Source of the DNA: Synaphobranchus kaupii
Taxonomy: Eukaryota > Chordata > Actinopteri > Anguilliformes > Synaphobranchidae
Assembly (NCBI GenBank): GCA_029718625.1
Contig: CM056376.1
Location: 117,464,412 to 117,528,411 of the forward strand
DNA length: 64,000 nucleotides
Direction of reading: 5' to 3'
A program made the position numbers and the translations under genes. The notes beneath the pieces were generated by a model, which did no database searches, was not told the origin of the DNA, and worked only from the letters and a program-made list of their open reading frames with translations. Of the stretch, positions 1 through 13,900 are shown one piece after another. Positions within the stretch are counted from its first letter, which is position 1. Every line of letters starts with the position of its first letter.

Positions 1-208
1 TGGGGCAGATACCAATTTTTTTTTATTATGCTCTATAAAATGATTTATTGAGAATACTACTCTAATGAAAAAAATAAAACGAACAGTCCAACAAGATGTA
101 TTTCTGATCTAGCAGTAAAAAACAAAGGTCTAGAACACCTAAACAGTTTTTAATTCAAGAAAATGAAAAAAGTCTGAATGTGGCTGCATTTGAACAGCTT
201 TTAATATA

Positions 209-1200
209 CAGTGCCCTCCACTATTATTGGCACCCCTGGTAAAGATGAGTAAAAAGGGTTATAAGAAATTCACCGTTTGGTGAATTAGCTTCATCTCACA
301 CTGAAAAAAATGAGAACAATCCAACCTTTAATTGAAGTAAATTTATTATGAGAAAAAAAAATCCCTCATCAAGAAATAATTATTTTTAACAAAACCACGT
401 GTGCCACAATTATTGGCACCCCTGAATTTATGTATAGAATAAAGTAATAATTTTTAATATTTGGTCACATATCCTTTGCATGCCATAACTTCCTGATGTC
501 TGTGACCCAACAACATCAAAAGACTCTTGATATTTTATTTTCTGGTACTCTTACAAGCGATACTATAACGTCTCTGCATTTGAATGGATCTCTATGGGAA
601 TTGGGGGGTGGGACTAGATTTAGCTGTAGATTACTCTGGAACAGTGTGGAACACATGGTTGGCTAAATGGCTCTAAGTCATCAAGGGTCTGACGTATCAA
701 ACAAGCCTTAAACTATCCCTCTGCCACCAGAAGAACAGTAGATATGGATGGATAACTTGAAGGGTTTCTTCTCCTGACTTATTTTTCCATAGAGTTCAAT
801 AGGAAAATTTGTCAGGAGAAACAACCCTTAAAGTGATCCATCCATATTTACTGCATATCTGGCAGCAGAGTGATGGTTTGAGGCTCGTTTAATACCTAAG
901 ACCCTTGATGACTTAGAGCCATTTTACCAATCATGTACTCCATACTGTTCCAGCATAATTTACAGCTAAATCTAGTCCCACCCCCAATTCCCATAGAGAT
1001 CCATTTGAATGCAGAGACGTTATAGTATCGCTTGTAAGAGTACCAGAAAATAAGATATCAAGAGTCTTTTGATTTTGGGTCACAGACATCAGGACGTCAT
1101 GGCATGCAAAGGATATGTGACCAAATATTTTAAAAAGAATTATTCTACATATAAATGCAGGGGTGCCAATAATTGTGGCACACGTGGTTTTGTTAAAAAC
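209..1200. mobile_element. Non-autonomous Tc1-like foldback element
   Basis: It begins after a TA with CAGTGCCCTCCACTATTATT, a terminal repeat style familiar from fish Tc1-like elements. From about 377 to 1200 the sequence is one long imperfect palindrome centred near 790: the GCCACAATTATTGGCACCCC block at about 402-423 recurs inverted at about 1163-1185, and every block between them is mirrored. No transposase reading frame is visible. The right outer end is missing; the mirror stops at about 1200 in GTTTTGTTAAAAAC. The inner core recurs in the element at 41235-42225 and at the window end. Confidence 0.75.
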
Positions 1201-4200
1201 ACAGAAAATTTTGAGACAGCTTTCTTTCTTTTTTTTTTTTTTTGCTGATGTTAACTTATATTATAACTTTAACTAAATATCACAGCTAACGTTGGTCCCG
1301 TTTTTACTTTGAAAGAATGTGTGTTAAGCAGTGAGGGCATGAAAGACAGAAGCAGAGCCATCTAAACTATTATAAACTATAATTAATAACACAGATATGA
1401 ACACGCTCTTGTGGTATGGTTTCAAAAATAAAGCAAGCGCAAAAACCACTATGGCAAGGTATAGGGTACAAGCCTGTGCCTGATGATTTTCACTTTGATT
1501 TTTAGATAGTGAAGAGGAGGAATTCTTGGGATTTTAATACGACTACTACTACTAATAATAATAATAATAAACAATGATCGTCAAATATTATTTTAATTGG
1601 CGAAGGTGAAGTACATTTGTGATATTCTATTAATGAGGGTACAATTGTTTCTGATGAGGGTATAACTGTTACGATTTGACAGTGGGGAAAACTGCTGTAT
1701 TTAAAAAAAGTAAATGTTAGATGACACTTTACTGGTGAGATTACCATCTATTATACAATTATTTTAACTTCACATTGGAATTTGAGTGATGAAAAAAAAC
1801 ATGTATTGGCTGAATTTGATACAGACTGTTAGATTTGAATGAATTGTAAGACTACAGAATTAATTTTGTCCTATCTATAGTCCAATGGTTAATATGGTTA
1901 ATAAGTTACTAACATTAAGTCAGTTCTCTCTCGCTCGCTCGCTCCCTTGCACACATACTTACACGTTTTACACACGTTTATCTGGGCTATCAGAATTTGT
2001 GCTGGGCTACCAGATTTTGATATTTGGTAGCCCAGAGGAGTACCACAGAACTTTTGATTTGTCCACCCCTGCCTGCACATCACACACCTCTGCACCAAGC
2101 CTGCCCTTGAGAGAGAAACCACACACCTGCACATCACAATGTGGAAGAGAGAAACCACAGAACTGAATAACATGAGACACCATGCTCATGTATGTCAGAG
2201 CATGTGATAGAAATCAATATTCATCACAAAAAGAGGGTGAAACCACAATAGGGTACATCACAACAGGACAGATACCAGACATCATAACATGGGAGAGAAA
2301 CCATACTACTATACAATGCAATATAGGAGACAGAATCCAAACAACTGTTAACGACATGAGAAAACACCTTAGTCCTGTGCACATTTTGGATTTGAATAGA
2401 GCTCCGTAGTCCCGTCCCCTCCTATCTCTGGATGGTCCCGGAAGACTGCCGGAAGCCATTACCTGCCCCCACTTCGGGATCTTTCAGTAACCCTTATGAT
2501 GATATTATGGCATTATATGGACCAAACTTTGACATATATGTGATACAAAGGCCATTATATACTCACCACCCGCGTTTAAATCAAATTTGAATCGTATAAT
2601 TAACGGAGTTTGAGAAACATAACTACACTACCCAGAATCCCTAGTCGTACATCGCCAGCTCCCGCTTTTGCTATCTAACGCAGTAGTTACGGGCCGCGCT
2701 GCTAGCAAAAATGGCCACCACTCGGTCTGCTCTTGAACTCATTGTGGAAGTAGCTACTGGCCAAAGAAGTAGCTACCGGTTGCTCTGCTAGCGAAAATGG
2801 CTATCACTTTGTCTTATTATGGAAATGAAACCAAGAGTATCACTAAGGGCGAGAATCACTATCAGTCTGGCCATGTCGAAAGCGTCAGCTTTATGGCTTT
2901 CACTCCAGCACAGTGGTGGCGAGCGTGTAGCCCGGATGTTGTAGTCATTTTAGTTGTTTTTTTGAAAATGTGTGTTGTTTATTTGTTGTACATAATTTCA
3001 AATTACCAATTTTATAAATTATTTAAAAATGTGACAACACTTGGGTGTTTTGAATGTCTAGCTGCCTGAATATATAAAAAAAAAATTTCAGTCCATTGAC
3101 TCCCATTATATTTTTCCAGAAAAGTGGCACCAGACATTTGTCACCAAAGTGGGCGGGAGCTCTATGAATGATGGTGTGCAGCACCTGTGCTCTCTGTGTT
3201 GGAGTCTGCCATTGGCTCCCTCTGCTGGTCAGATGAAGTCTTGCGTTCCGAGTCTCCCATTGCCAAACTGCTCAACCTGGAGGAAGAGGGGGCACATTAA
3301 AGGTGCACTATGCAGTGTGTTTAGACTTACTGTGGTTCTGTGTTTACAATCAAATAAGTCTCCTCCTCCATCCTCAACCACGCCCACTCAAGTTACCCAA
3401 CTTTGGCCATCTGGTTACTTAAATTTACCAGTAGCTATCCAGCTAGCTACGTTAAGTCCAACAGAAAACGCACCAACTCTGCATCGGTTTTCATCCCCTT
3501 GATAAACTGCAGCTGTCACCATCGAGGTAAAGCAAATCCTAGGTTGAAGCTGCTTCTTGAACGCGCCCTGTCGGCTTGTTGTTTGGTGTCGCTGTAGGCT
3601 ACTTGTGCTTCTTCACCTCCGCCATTGCAATTGCTAGCTAACGCTCCGCTGAAACCTGATCCTACCCACAGGCTCTGTAGCCACACCCACCCCTTCCAAC
3701 ACAGTAAAGAGTGTCACACCTAGAAACGTCCCAAGCGCATGTTAGAATAATAAATATAGGCAGAGGGGCACGGATTTGGCAAATATGCGCAGACAGATTT
3801 CCAGTGCATCAGATATGACTGAGTTATGTTACCGATTAATGTAAGTGTCCATGATTCAGTACTGACGTTGCAGTATCCATGTTGATAGTATCCAGATAAG
3901 ATTCAGTGTTTCGCCCAAAATATCCTAGTAGGTGGGGCGGTGAGATGGTGCGACCCAAGACCAGAGGGAGGGAGGTCTGGCTTGCGTGTGCTGCTGCGAT
4001 TGCGGATTGGGGGGGAAGGGGGGCTGTACATCTGTTTGCATTTTATTTACCGACCCCCCCACCAGATAGGTGGAAATGGGAGTAAAGTTGTGTAATAAAA
4101 GGAGTGAGGCAGCGACTGAAGAGGCTGAGTGGGTTTGGTGCTCCGTTCCGACTGGACAGAGACTGTGCGTGTGGAGAAGGGTCACGGAGGCATAGTTTGT

Positions 4201-4403
4201 GCGTGTGTGAACAGGGCTTGGAGTGGAACAGACGTGATCCGAGAGACGCGTTGCTCTCATTGTCTTTTAGACCCCAGTATCTACTGCAAAACAGAAACAG
4301 GACTTTGGAAGGAGAGGATCTGCCCAAACAGTTTTGTCCCTGCAGCTGTTGGATTGCTTAATGAAACCGGACGTCTAAAACAGTGAGGGCAGATGAGGAA
4401 CTG
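1201..4403. other. Intergenic sequence, no gene recognised
   Basis: Only short reading frames without recognisable domains are present. A short segment near 2100-2165 repeats REKPHTC-like codons that superficially recall zinc-finger linkers, but there is no C2H2 spacing. Around 3299 the motif TTAAAGGTGCACTATGCAG resembles the end of fish TTAA-targeting non-autonomous transposons. No opposite end was located. Confidence 0.5.
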
Positions 4404-4675
4404 TTGTTGCTTTTGATGCTCAATTTTTCATCATAATGAATAATTGGTTAATATAATTTTATATAATTTCAATCATAATACTATTAATTATAGTAATTTT
4501 AACCATAATCATATTTTACTCCACTCATGCCTTCACTTTGATGTGAGGCATCTGTCTTTATTTAACATGTTTGTTTGTGTTTTGTGGGTTTGCCCCACTG
4601 TCTGTCTTTTTTGTTGCTGGCAACTACAACTGAAGTTCCCTCACAGGAAAATAAAAGTTATTCTATTCTATTATC
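4404..4675 (-). repeat. Dispersed repeat, inverted copy of 38090-38345
   Basis: The stretch including AACATGTTTGTTTGTGTTTT, the CCCCACTGTCTGTCT block and the AAAAGTTATTCTATTCTATT tail is the reverse complement of sequence at about 38090-38345. The short ATTCT repeat at one end looks like a retroposon tail. The family was not identified. Confidence 0.6.
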
Positions 4676-4762
4676 CCTATGTTTCATTTTTCCACTATAT
4701 GTACAGTGTACAGAGTAGGCACTAGGCACCTCAATAAAACTCCTTTCTGCCCTGCCTCTCTT

Positions 4763-5537
4763 CAGTGGGTACGTTTACATGCATAGCAATATCCGATTAC
4801 TGGAAACGATCAGCTTACGCCAGTATTTAACTTATTGCGTTCACATGGACATAAGAAATGTGATTACTCCAAAAGCCGCGTTTACATGATTCTCCCCATA
4901 ATCGGCTCTGTGGAAAACGTAGCTACTAACTGCTTCCCGTTGTAAGGACAAAAATGATCCGCCCGTCAAAAATTTACGTTAGTAGGCTATTATTATTATT
5001 ATAGCTAGCTAGTAATTATTATAGCTACTTATTTATAGCTAATTGCTAGTAGTGGTTGATTTATATTATTGTACTAGCTAGCTTTACCGATCTCTAAATC
5101 TGGCGAATTTCCCGAAAATTTCAGTTATTTAATGTGCTAGCCACAAACTAGCTAGTACAAACACAAGCACGTAACACTGAACAATATATTTTCACCGGTG
5201 AAATGCAAATTTAATAATAAAATTCTGGAAGTGAGATGCTGAAGGAACCCCAGGCATAGCAAATGTTGACGGGTGGAATCATTTTGACGTTACACCGCCT
5301 CTTCTGCCTGACATGCGTAGTTTTGAAAAGCCGAAAGAAACCGGAGAAAGGTGTTTACATGCTCCAAAAAATCGAAAGTTTGGCCAAAAAACCAGGGGTG
5401 TTAATCGGGTTTCAAAAACACGGATTATGACCTTACATTATCGGATAAAGGTGTTTACATGACCGTTTCAGTAACCAGAGTATTGCCATAACCGGGTTCA
5501 GATCGGAGTATTAGTGTGCATGTAAACGTACCCACTG
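4763..5537. mobile_element. Non-autonomous DNA transposon with 21-bp perfect TIRs
   Basis: The ends CAGTGGGTACGTTTACATGC (4763 on) and its exact reverse complement ending at 5537 form perfect inverted repeats enclosing 775 bp without a transposase. GTTTACATG recurs internally in both orientations (near 4835, 4883, 5352 and 5452), giving subterminal repeats. The flanks CCTCTCTT and CCTGCTTG share only part of an 8-bp target duplication, so the superfamily (possibly hAT) is unsettled. Confidence 0.75.
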
Positions 5538-6790
5538 CCTGCTTGTGTTGCCTACACAAATGGCAGAGCATCCCTACAACAGTCAGCAACTTGAAAATGG
5601 CATAAATGTAATTTGGCTTCATCATTTCAGGAGTGCTTCAATATATCAAAGGCATCAAAGAAAACAAGAGGCTGGAAAATGGATGCAAGAAGAGAGGATA
5701 AAATATTTGTAATGTTAAAACAACGTAATGTGAACATGGGGTGTTTATTCTACATGGCATCCATAGCTATTTCTGATATAATGTGGCTTAAGAGGGTGAA
5801 TAATTCCTCCAAACATGACAAGCACCTAATTAAGAAAAATTAACAGCTTGATAAAATTCTGGGATTGCAACTGTGTTGCAACGAAAACCAGCATACACAG
5901 GGGTCCCCCAGGACCGGTTTGGGAACCCCTGCATTAGAGGATGAAGCCAGTGGGCTGAACGCAAACTGACTCTCTCCTCACGTGTCTCTTTGAAGCTGAA
6001 TTACTGGCTGTCATCGCAGCTCCACACAATGCGTTCGAGAGTATGGGGAGGGGGGACTTAGACCGAGGGACTGGTGCTGATATAACAAGTTATTTCGGTT
6101 AATCATTAAACATATTGAATGAATGTTGTCTAGTATTCTTCTCTTCACCAATTATTAAAATATCTTTCACTTAAAGTGTTTAATCGTATAATTCGGCAAC
6201 AAAATATGTTGTGTAGGATATCTAATATTTAGATATATATAAGTAAAGTACCCCCCCCCCCCCCCCCCTTCTCTCTATCTCTGTCGCTCTCTGTCTCTCT
6301 CTTACTCGCTTACCCCCACCAACATCAAAGATAAGCCAGTCTTTGTCATAAATTACCCCTCCCCCCCCTCCCCCACACCTTAACCCAATCAGGGCATGGA
6401 TCCCCTCCCTGTCAAGGTATTTTTATGAGTGTACTGCAGAAAAAGAATTTAGTCAGTTTGGAGGTTTTTTTTGGTGAAGAAGTCATTCTTTTTGGTTCCT
6501 CGTGCGTTTCCTTTTGTTCCTGTTCAGCTGGAGGGTAAATAATATTGCCAATTTTTGGCTTATCTCTCTGTTACTGGTATATTCAAATTAATGTCTGGTT
6601 TAATGTCTTCCCTTGGTAAATTATAAGTAGTCAGCCTACATTCCTTAGTGAATGTATGATTTAAAGTCATTATTCTAATTGACTGTTTTTCATTTAATAA
6701 AATTATTTAATCTCAAGACCTGATTTAGACTTTGTTTTGGCTTGTTGGTTGATCCACCAGGTTACTGTTCGACTTACCTATCAAAGAATT
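5538..6790. other. Intergenic sequence with a tiny inverted-end remnant and a poly-C tract
   Basis: At about 5897-5931 CAGGGGTCCC...GGGAACCCCTG forms a roughly 34-bp palindromic remnant resembling the two fused ends of a hAT-type MITE. A run of C's lies at about 6250-6268, followed by TCTC-rich sequence. No gene is seen. Confidence 0.4.
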
Positions 6791-6945
6791 TGAGCATAAC
6801 AGCACATCCTCAAGTGTGATATTGCTTTTACACAACAGATACTAGAAACTATCAAGTAATGACTAAGACAACAGATTATGATTTTGTTGTTTATTTAACA
6901 TATGCAGTTCCTTCAGGATTCCTTTTTTTTTTTTTTTTTTTAAAT
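6791..6945 (+). repeat. Direct repeat, copy 1 of about 150 bp
   Basis: The block from GCATAACAGCACATCCTCAA through GTTCCTTCAGGATTCC and a poly-T run is repeated almost without change at 10766-10920 in the same orientation. The two copies bracket both large minisatellites. The family is unknown. Confidence 0.8.
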
Positions 6946-7255
6946 GTGCGATTTAATTGATGATTGTCATTTTTAATAATAATAATTAAATTAAATCACA
7001 TAAAGCTTATTTTGAATGTAGGTTAAGTGAGGGGTTCTAGCACGCAATATCCCTTGTGTTCAGTATTCAGAGTGCTGAAAGTTTTAACAAGGGCATTGAC
7101 TGTTGAAACCGCTGGATTCATAAAATACACATTTTACCTAATCCTCACTTACCCGACAGTTGCATCGACATTGGCATCGTTATTGGCTACCCGGGTAATT
7201 TCCTACAGGGTATACCGAGTACTCAAATTTGAATACCGACCCAGCCCTATGGAGA
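6946..7255. other. Unassigned sequence upstream of the minisatellite
   Basis: AT-rich sequence with short reading frames only; no recognisable feature. Confidence 0.4.
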
Positions 7256-8985
7256 ACTCACATTAACCTACACAGTCTATGCGCGAGAGAGAACTCACAT
7301 TCACCTACACAGACTATGAGTTATAGAACTCACATTCACCTACACAGTCTATGCGCGAGAGAGAACTCACATTCACCTACACAGACTATGAGTTATAGAA
7401 CTCACATTCACCTACACAGTCTATGAGTTATAGAAGTCACATTCAACTACACACTACTTCAGTTAAATAGAACTCACATTCACCTACACGGTATATGAGT
7501 AATAAAACTCACATTCACCTACACAGTCTATGTGCTAGAGAACTCATATTCACCTACACAGTATAGTTAGAGAACTCTCATTTACCTACACAGTCTATGA
7601 GTTAGAGAACTCACATTCACCTAACACAGTCTATGCACTAGAGAACTCACATTCACCTACAGTCTGAGTTAGAGAACTCACATTCACCTAGTCCATGAGT
7701 TAAAGAACTCACATTCACCTACAGTCTATGTGCTAGATAACTCACATTTACCTATACAGTCTATGCGCTAGAGAACTCACATTCACCTACACAGTCTATG
7801 AGTTATAGAACTCATATTCACCTACACAGTCTATGCACTAGAGAACTCACATTCACCTACAGTCTATAAGTTGTAGAACTCACATTCACTTAGTCTATGT
7901 GCTAGAGAACTCACATTCACCTACACAGTCTATGAGTTATAGAACTCATATTCACCTACAGTCTATGCACTAGAGAACTCACATTCACCTACAGTCTTTG
8001 ACTAATAGAACTCACATTCGCCTACACAGTCTATGAGTTATAGAACTCACATTCACCTACAGTCTATGACTAATAGAACTCACATTTACCTACTCAGTCT
8101 ATGGGTAATAGAACTCACATTCACCTACACAGTCTATGAGTTATAAAACTCACATTCACCTACAGTCTATGAGTTATAGAACTCACATTTGCCTACAGTC
8201 TATGACTAATAGAACTCACATTTGCCTACAGTCTATGAGTTACAGAACTCACATTCACCTACACAGTCTATGAGTTAGAGAACTCACATTCACCTACAGT
8301 CTATGAGTTATAGAACTCACATTCGCCTACAGTCTATGAGTTAGAGAACTCACATTCACCTAGTCTATGAGTTATAGAACTCACATTCGCCTACACAGTC
8401 TATGTGTTAGAGACCTCAGATGTACCTACAGTCTAAGACTAATATAACTCACATTCACCTACTCAGTCTATGAGTTAGAGAACTCACATTCACCTACAGT
8501 CTATGAGTTATAGAACTCACATTCACCTACACAGTCTGAGTTATAAAACTCACATTCACCTACACAGTCTATGAGTTAGAGAACGCACATTCACCTACAG
8601 TCTATGACTAATAGAACTCACATTTGCCTACAGTCTATGAGTTATAGAACTCACATTCACCTACACAGTCTATGAGTTATAGAACTCACATTCACCTACA
8701 GTCTATGACTAATAGAACTCACATTTGCCTACAGTCTATGAGTTAGAGAACTCACATTCACCTACAGTCTATGAGTTAGAGAACTCACATTCACCTACAG
8801 TCTATGAGTTAGAGAGCTCACATTCACCTACAGTCTGAGTTATAGAACTCACATTCACCAACAGTCTATGACTAATAGAACTCACATTCACCTACAGTCT
8901 ATTACTAATAGAACTCGCATTCTCCTACAGTCTATTACTAATAGAACTCACATTCACCTACAGTCTATGCGCTAGAGAACTCACC
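7256..8985. repeat. Minisatellite, unit about 28-36 bp
   Basis: More than 50 variable units of the form GAACTCACATTCACCTACA + (CA)CAGTCTATGAGTTATA fill 1.7 kb. Units differ by the presence of ACAC before AGTCTATG and by the last word (AGTTATA, ACTAATA, GCGCTAGA), so higher-order patterns are mixed. The array ends in unique sequence at about 8986. Confidence 0.9.
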
Positions 8986-9640
8986 AAGCAGCAAATGGAC
9001 TGAAAGAAGAAATGAGAGAACTGTTATTCTTATTACTATTACCCATTTTATTTATTTTTGCTACTTCTATTTAATGTTTTGTTCCTTGTCGTTTTTTGTC
9101 TATTACCATTATTGTAATTGTCATGAATGTCATTTTTATGACAAATATACTGCCAAAATGTAATTGTCATCCCAATGAAGCATTTAAATTGAAATGAGAG
9201 AAAAAAGGGGAGAGACAGGAGAGGGAGAAAGAGTGTGTGGTGGGGAGAGAAAGAGAGGGACAGAGAGAGGGGAGAACATCAGAAGTGGATATGCGTTGAG
9301 TTTAACCGACACAAAAACATAAATGCAGTGTGTGCACTCTGCAGTCTACTACAAATATAAACAGCCCAATTTAACACACAAACACACACACATCAGCAAT
9401 TATACACCCTCCTACCTAGGCAGGTGACTCTGGCTCTTAATGACTGACCTGTTGTCATATGGAACAGAGGGAGGGTATGTGAGAGGGAGGAAGAGAGAGA
9501 CAGAGAAAGAGAAGGAGAGAAGATAGAAGGGGAGAGAGGGGGGTAGTAAGACAGAAAGAGAGAGAATATGGAAGTACATTAGATACAGGGACAGAGAGAT
9601 GATCAAAACAAACAGAATGTCATTCAGACAACACACACAT
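8986..9640. other. Unassigned region with GAGA-rich tracts
   Basis: Contains two purine-rich stretches (about 9195-9275 and 9465-9600) dominated by GAGAGA/GGGAGA. No coding or RNA feature is recognised. Confidence 0.4.
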
Positions 9641-10006
9641 AATGTTAGCATCCTGCATTACTGAGCCTACAGCACACACACATACTGTTGGTATTCTGCG
9701 TTACTGAGCCTACAGCACACACACAGACTGTTAGCATCCTGCGTTACTAAGCTGCAACACATACACATACTGTTAGTATCCTGCATTACTGAGCCTACAG
9801 CACACACACATACTGTTGGTATTCTGCGTTACTGAGCCTACAGCACACACAGACTGTTAGCATCCTGCGTTACTAAGCTGCAACACACACACATACTGTT
9901 AGTATCCTGCATTACTGAGCCTACAGCACACACACATACTGTTAGTATCCTGCGTTACTGAGCCTACAGCACACACATACTGTTAGCATCCTACGTTACT
10001 GAGCCT

Positions 10007-10041
<35 letters not shown>

Positions 10042-10323
10042 AGCATCCTGCATTACTGAGCCTACAGCACACACACATACTGTTAGTATCCTGCGTTACT
10101 GAGCCTACAGCACACACATACTGTTAGCATCCTACGTTACTGAGCCTACAGCACACACACACACACACACACAGTTAGCATCCTGCGTTACTGAGCCTAC
10201 AGCACACACACATACTGTTAGTATCCTGTGTTACTGAGCCTACAGCACACACATACTGTTAGCATCCTGCGTTACTGAGCCTACAGCACACACATACTGT
10301 TAGCATCCTATGTTACTGAGCCT

Positions 10324-10405
<82 letters not shown>

Positions 10406-10625
10406 GTTAGTATCCTGCGTTACTGAGCCTACAGCACACACACATACTGTTAGCATCCTGTGTTACTGAGCCTACAGCACACACACATACTGTTAGCATC
10501 CTGCGTTACTGAGCCTACAGCACACACACACTGTTAGCATCCTGCGTTACTGAGCCTACAGCACACACACATACTGTTAGCATCCTGCATTAGAGAGCTT
10601 ACAGTACAGACACACACTGTTTGTA
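9640..10625. repeat. Minisatellite, unit about 45 bp, with internal (CA)n expansion
   Basis: Repeated units read TACTGTTAGTATCCTGCGTT ACTGAGCCTACAG followed by a CA tract of variable length. Some units have an expanded (CA)n, the longest at about 10329-10400. About twenty units are present. Confidence 0.9.
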
Positions 10626-10765
10626 TCCTGAACATTTATCCAGTTCTGCACATAACTACTGATTACCAAGACAGTTCACATTATAGGGTGTAAGATGATG
10701 CTGCATTGCTGTTTTCTGGATTGACATATTTAAGCAATATTACACAAGAGGGAGTGCTGATATAC

Positions 10766-10920
10766 AGCATAGCAGCACATCCTCAAGTGTGATATTGCTT
10801 TTACACAACAGATACTAGAAACTATCAAGTAATGACTAAGACAACAGATTATGATTTTGTTGTTTATTTAACATATGCAGTTCCTTCAGGATTCCTTTTT
10901 TTTATTTTATTTTTTTTTAA
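10766..10920 (+). repeat. Direct repeat, copy 2 of about 150 bp
   Basis: Near-identical to 6791-6945, diverging only in the T-rich tail and at the very start (GCATAGCAGC against GCATAACAGC). Confidence 0.8.
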
Positions 10921-13900
10921 ATGTGTTTTTCCAACAAAGTATCATTAGAATGTAAACAAAGTGGACTGATACATTGCAGTAGAAAGTTCCAGTGCAGGTG
11001 TACTGTATATAAGCACACATGGAATGCCTCTTGTCCAATCAAATTACTTGACCGTCCAGAACTAAGCATCATATACTGTACTCATTTTTATCATTCAGCT
11101 TATGCCAAATGCAGCTCATGAAATCCCCCAGTTAATGGGTGCACATTTAGCTGATGTGCCAGATGGAGCTCCCCCTAAATAATGTTGAACAACGGGATAG
11201 CCCTGCAAATACAGCCAAGATTCTAATTTGGTACAAAAGGGGATAAAAAAAATCCCTCAGTCTTCACCACCTCAATCTCCTCAAAACCAAGAGAGGAGAG
11301 CCAATCAGATAAACAGAAGAAAAGACTGACATAGTGGGAATCAGACAATGACCCCACATGATGAGAAACCGGGGAAACGATGAGGAGACCCTGAAATTGA
11401 AAATACGTTTTAAAGTCTGACAAGAATGTACCTAAGGCTGTTTTGTTGTTAGTTTGGTTAAAGCGGGTGGGTTGTTTAGTTTCACGTATATGCTACTCCA
11501 ACGTGCGGTTAACACGTGCATAAACACGCCTCACAGATGTAATGCAAAATCCACTCTGGTCACAGAGGCTTACCTGTCCGGCGTGGCGGTCAGGGGGCGG
11601 ACATTCATCGCCGCAGAGATTCACAGCACCGCGGTCATCAGAGCTGGGACTCCAATAGGCACGTATATCCCCATCATTACCGGCGTGTGATCTTCCCTAG
11701 CAAATCAGTGCTTGGGTTTAGTATCAAAACCGGCTATAGTGCTCCTGTCCGTGGTTCATCTGCAGTTTCAAGTTGTGGAAAAATTTAATTAGGCTAACTA
11801 TCAGTATGCATTTCAGCAAAGAGAGGACAACGTTTCACGACCGGTCTTCACTTAACGTTAATTTACATTGTAAAGATTTCTCAATTTTATACAATTCAGG
11901 ATAACATGGATTACAATATAACGTTAACACTCCTTTACTTGAGATGAACCTTTATGTTTTGTAAAATTAAAATGCAACACAGCACTCTTTAGACCGTATT
12001 AGTGAAAGCAGTGCTCCGTCTCACACAAGACCCTCAAAATAATACCTACCTGCCATGACATTTACCTGCATACTCGTTGACAATCCCTTGGTGAAACATG
12101 AATTGACGTTTATCTTTACAAAAAAACAAACAAAGCCAACTTTACGATAAATATAATGTAGCTACAACGTGAAGAAAAGTCAAGGCGCTGGATTCAAGGC
12201 TAAGCATGGGATACCGTATACGGAAATGACAACAAAAACGACTGAAAATCAAATAGCCAACAGCTCTGGGACTTTCACCGGCGTGTTTATCCCTACTGGT
12301 CCTGAAGCGCGTCAGTGGTATTATCCACAGTACGCTAAATTGGGTTTCACTTCTTCTAGGCTAAATTTAGTCGCTCTTAAAGCAGTAAGCAACAAAGGCT
12401 TCTTTAGAAGGAAAATAAATTGTCAAAATGACTGCCTTTGTTTAATGAGACTAAAATATCCCCGGTGTTTATGTTCAGAGGACAGCAGACGCTGTAACAA
12501 CTTTTTGTTGATCGACGGGTAAAACGACCAATTTCGGCTGTAGTTAACGTTACGATCACATAACTGGTTACGATCCACACAATGTACGTTTCACTCAACT
12601 AACGCTACTAACGTTAACTTAAAACTAGCTAACTCAAACTCAACTGATATTGAGCTGCTGGTGCTGCGGATACATTCACATTCTCTCTACCCAGCTAACG
12701 TTACGTTAGCTAGCAAACTTGTCACCTAACAGTTAGCGTTAGTTTCTAGCTACAGAATTATTATTATTATTACACCTAGCTAGCTAACTAAAGTTGTCTA
12801 AGCTAATATAATAAGCAAGGTCAATGTCGACAAATAGCTACCTAACTAAACTGTTTATGTAATAATAATTTAAGAAAATGTGACTGTTACACTGACAGCT
12901 CACTAACTTTGTTAGCATATTGCCAAGGCCATGAGTAGGCAGGACAACCGAAAAATGTATTTCGGGAAATCAACATAAATATTGTGCTTAAAATGTCAGT
13001 TTAACCTTAAATAAACGTATTATGGACAATAACTGTCCTCATATGTAATTTTAATGTGATATACGGACTGTTTTTGCGCCTTTTAAAAGCACATTTTCCC
13101 AACATTCGATCAATGATAAGAGTAGGGCTCTGACGGCACCAAACACAGATCAGCGCAGCCAGTATTCTGTTCTATTCAGTGTCTCGCGGTCATTCTGGCC
13201 GTTGACTTGATCAACTGTTAGAATTCTGAAAGACTGTCAGGTCAATATTTTCGCTGGCCACTCTGTATATCCCGCCTTATAACTTAAAAGTCCCAGCTTA
13301 TTGGTGAAAGGTTTAAACGTATTCTGAAGATTGACATTTCAGGCTCCCAATCATGCTAACGTTGACGAGCGCCCTAAGAAGTTTAGGTAGCCAACAACAC
13401 GGCTGAATGTTTCTGACGTAATTTACATAGGCACTCAATGCCCAGATCACAATGGCCAGTTGACAGTGACCAAGGGAAGTTGATAACGATTCAGAAAATA
13501 TATAACTTTTAACGATTTAATTCCATCTTCTACTGGGACTTTTGCCGTTTATCGAGGGTGAGACAGAAATTTTCGGTGCCACTGACCACAATCGAACGCT
13601 TTCACTTTTACGATTCGATTGAACAAGTAACGTTAGAAGTCAATTTTTTATGGATTAGTGGTATTGGTTTCTGTTAGCTTCACCATTCTAGCCTCATATG
13701 GCGAACAATAAAGGCTAACAATAAACTAGCATTTACTTCTTGTAAAATTTTATCACCACAGTAGTGAAGTAAAAAGTCAATAAATTACGTTTTCTGTCAG
13801 AAATGTATTGTCAAGCTCACGTGAATTCACTGTGGTCTACGTTCTAAAGCTCCGGTTTGCCCTCCCTACCATGAGCGCACCCCGGTCTCGCGTAGTCACT

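Noticed and set aside
1885..2166. Zinc-finger-like REKPHTC peptide
   Set aside because: No C2H2 spacing, frame full of low-information sequence, not repeated.
7256..8985. CRISPR-like alternation of conserved and variable words
   Set aside because: Eukaryotic minisatellite. Variable parts are simple length variants of the same unit, not unique spacers, and no cas genes are present.
12169..12522. 117-codon frame in the AACGTTA-rich region
   Set aside because: No domain, no splice context that fits and no repetition elsewhere; not supported as a gene.
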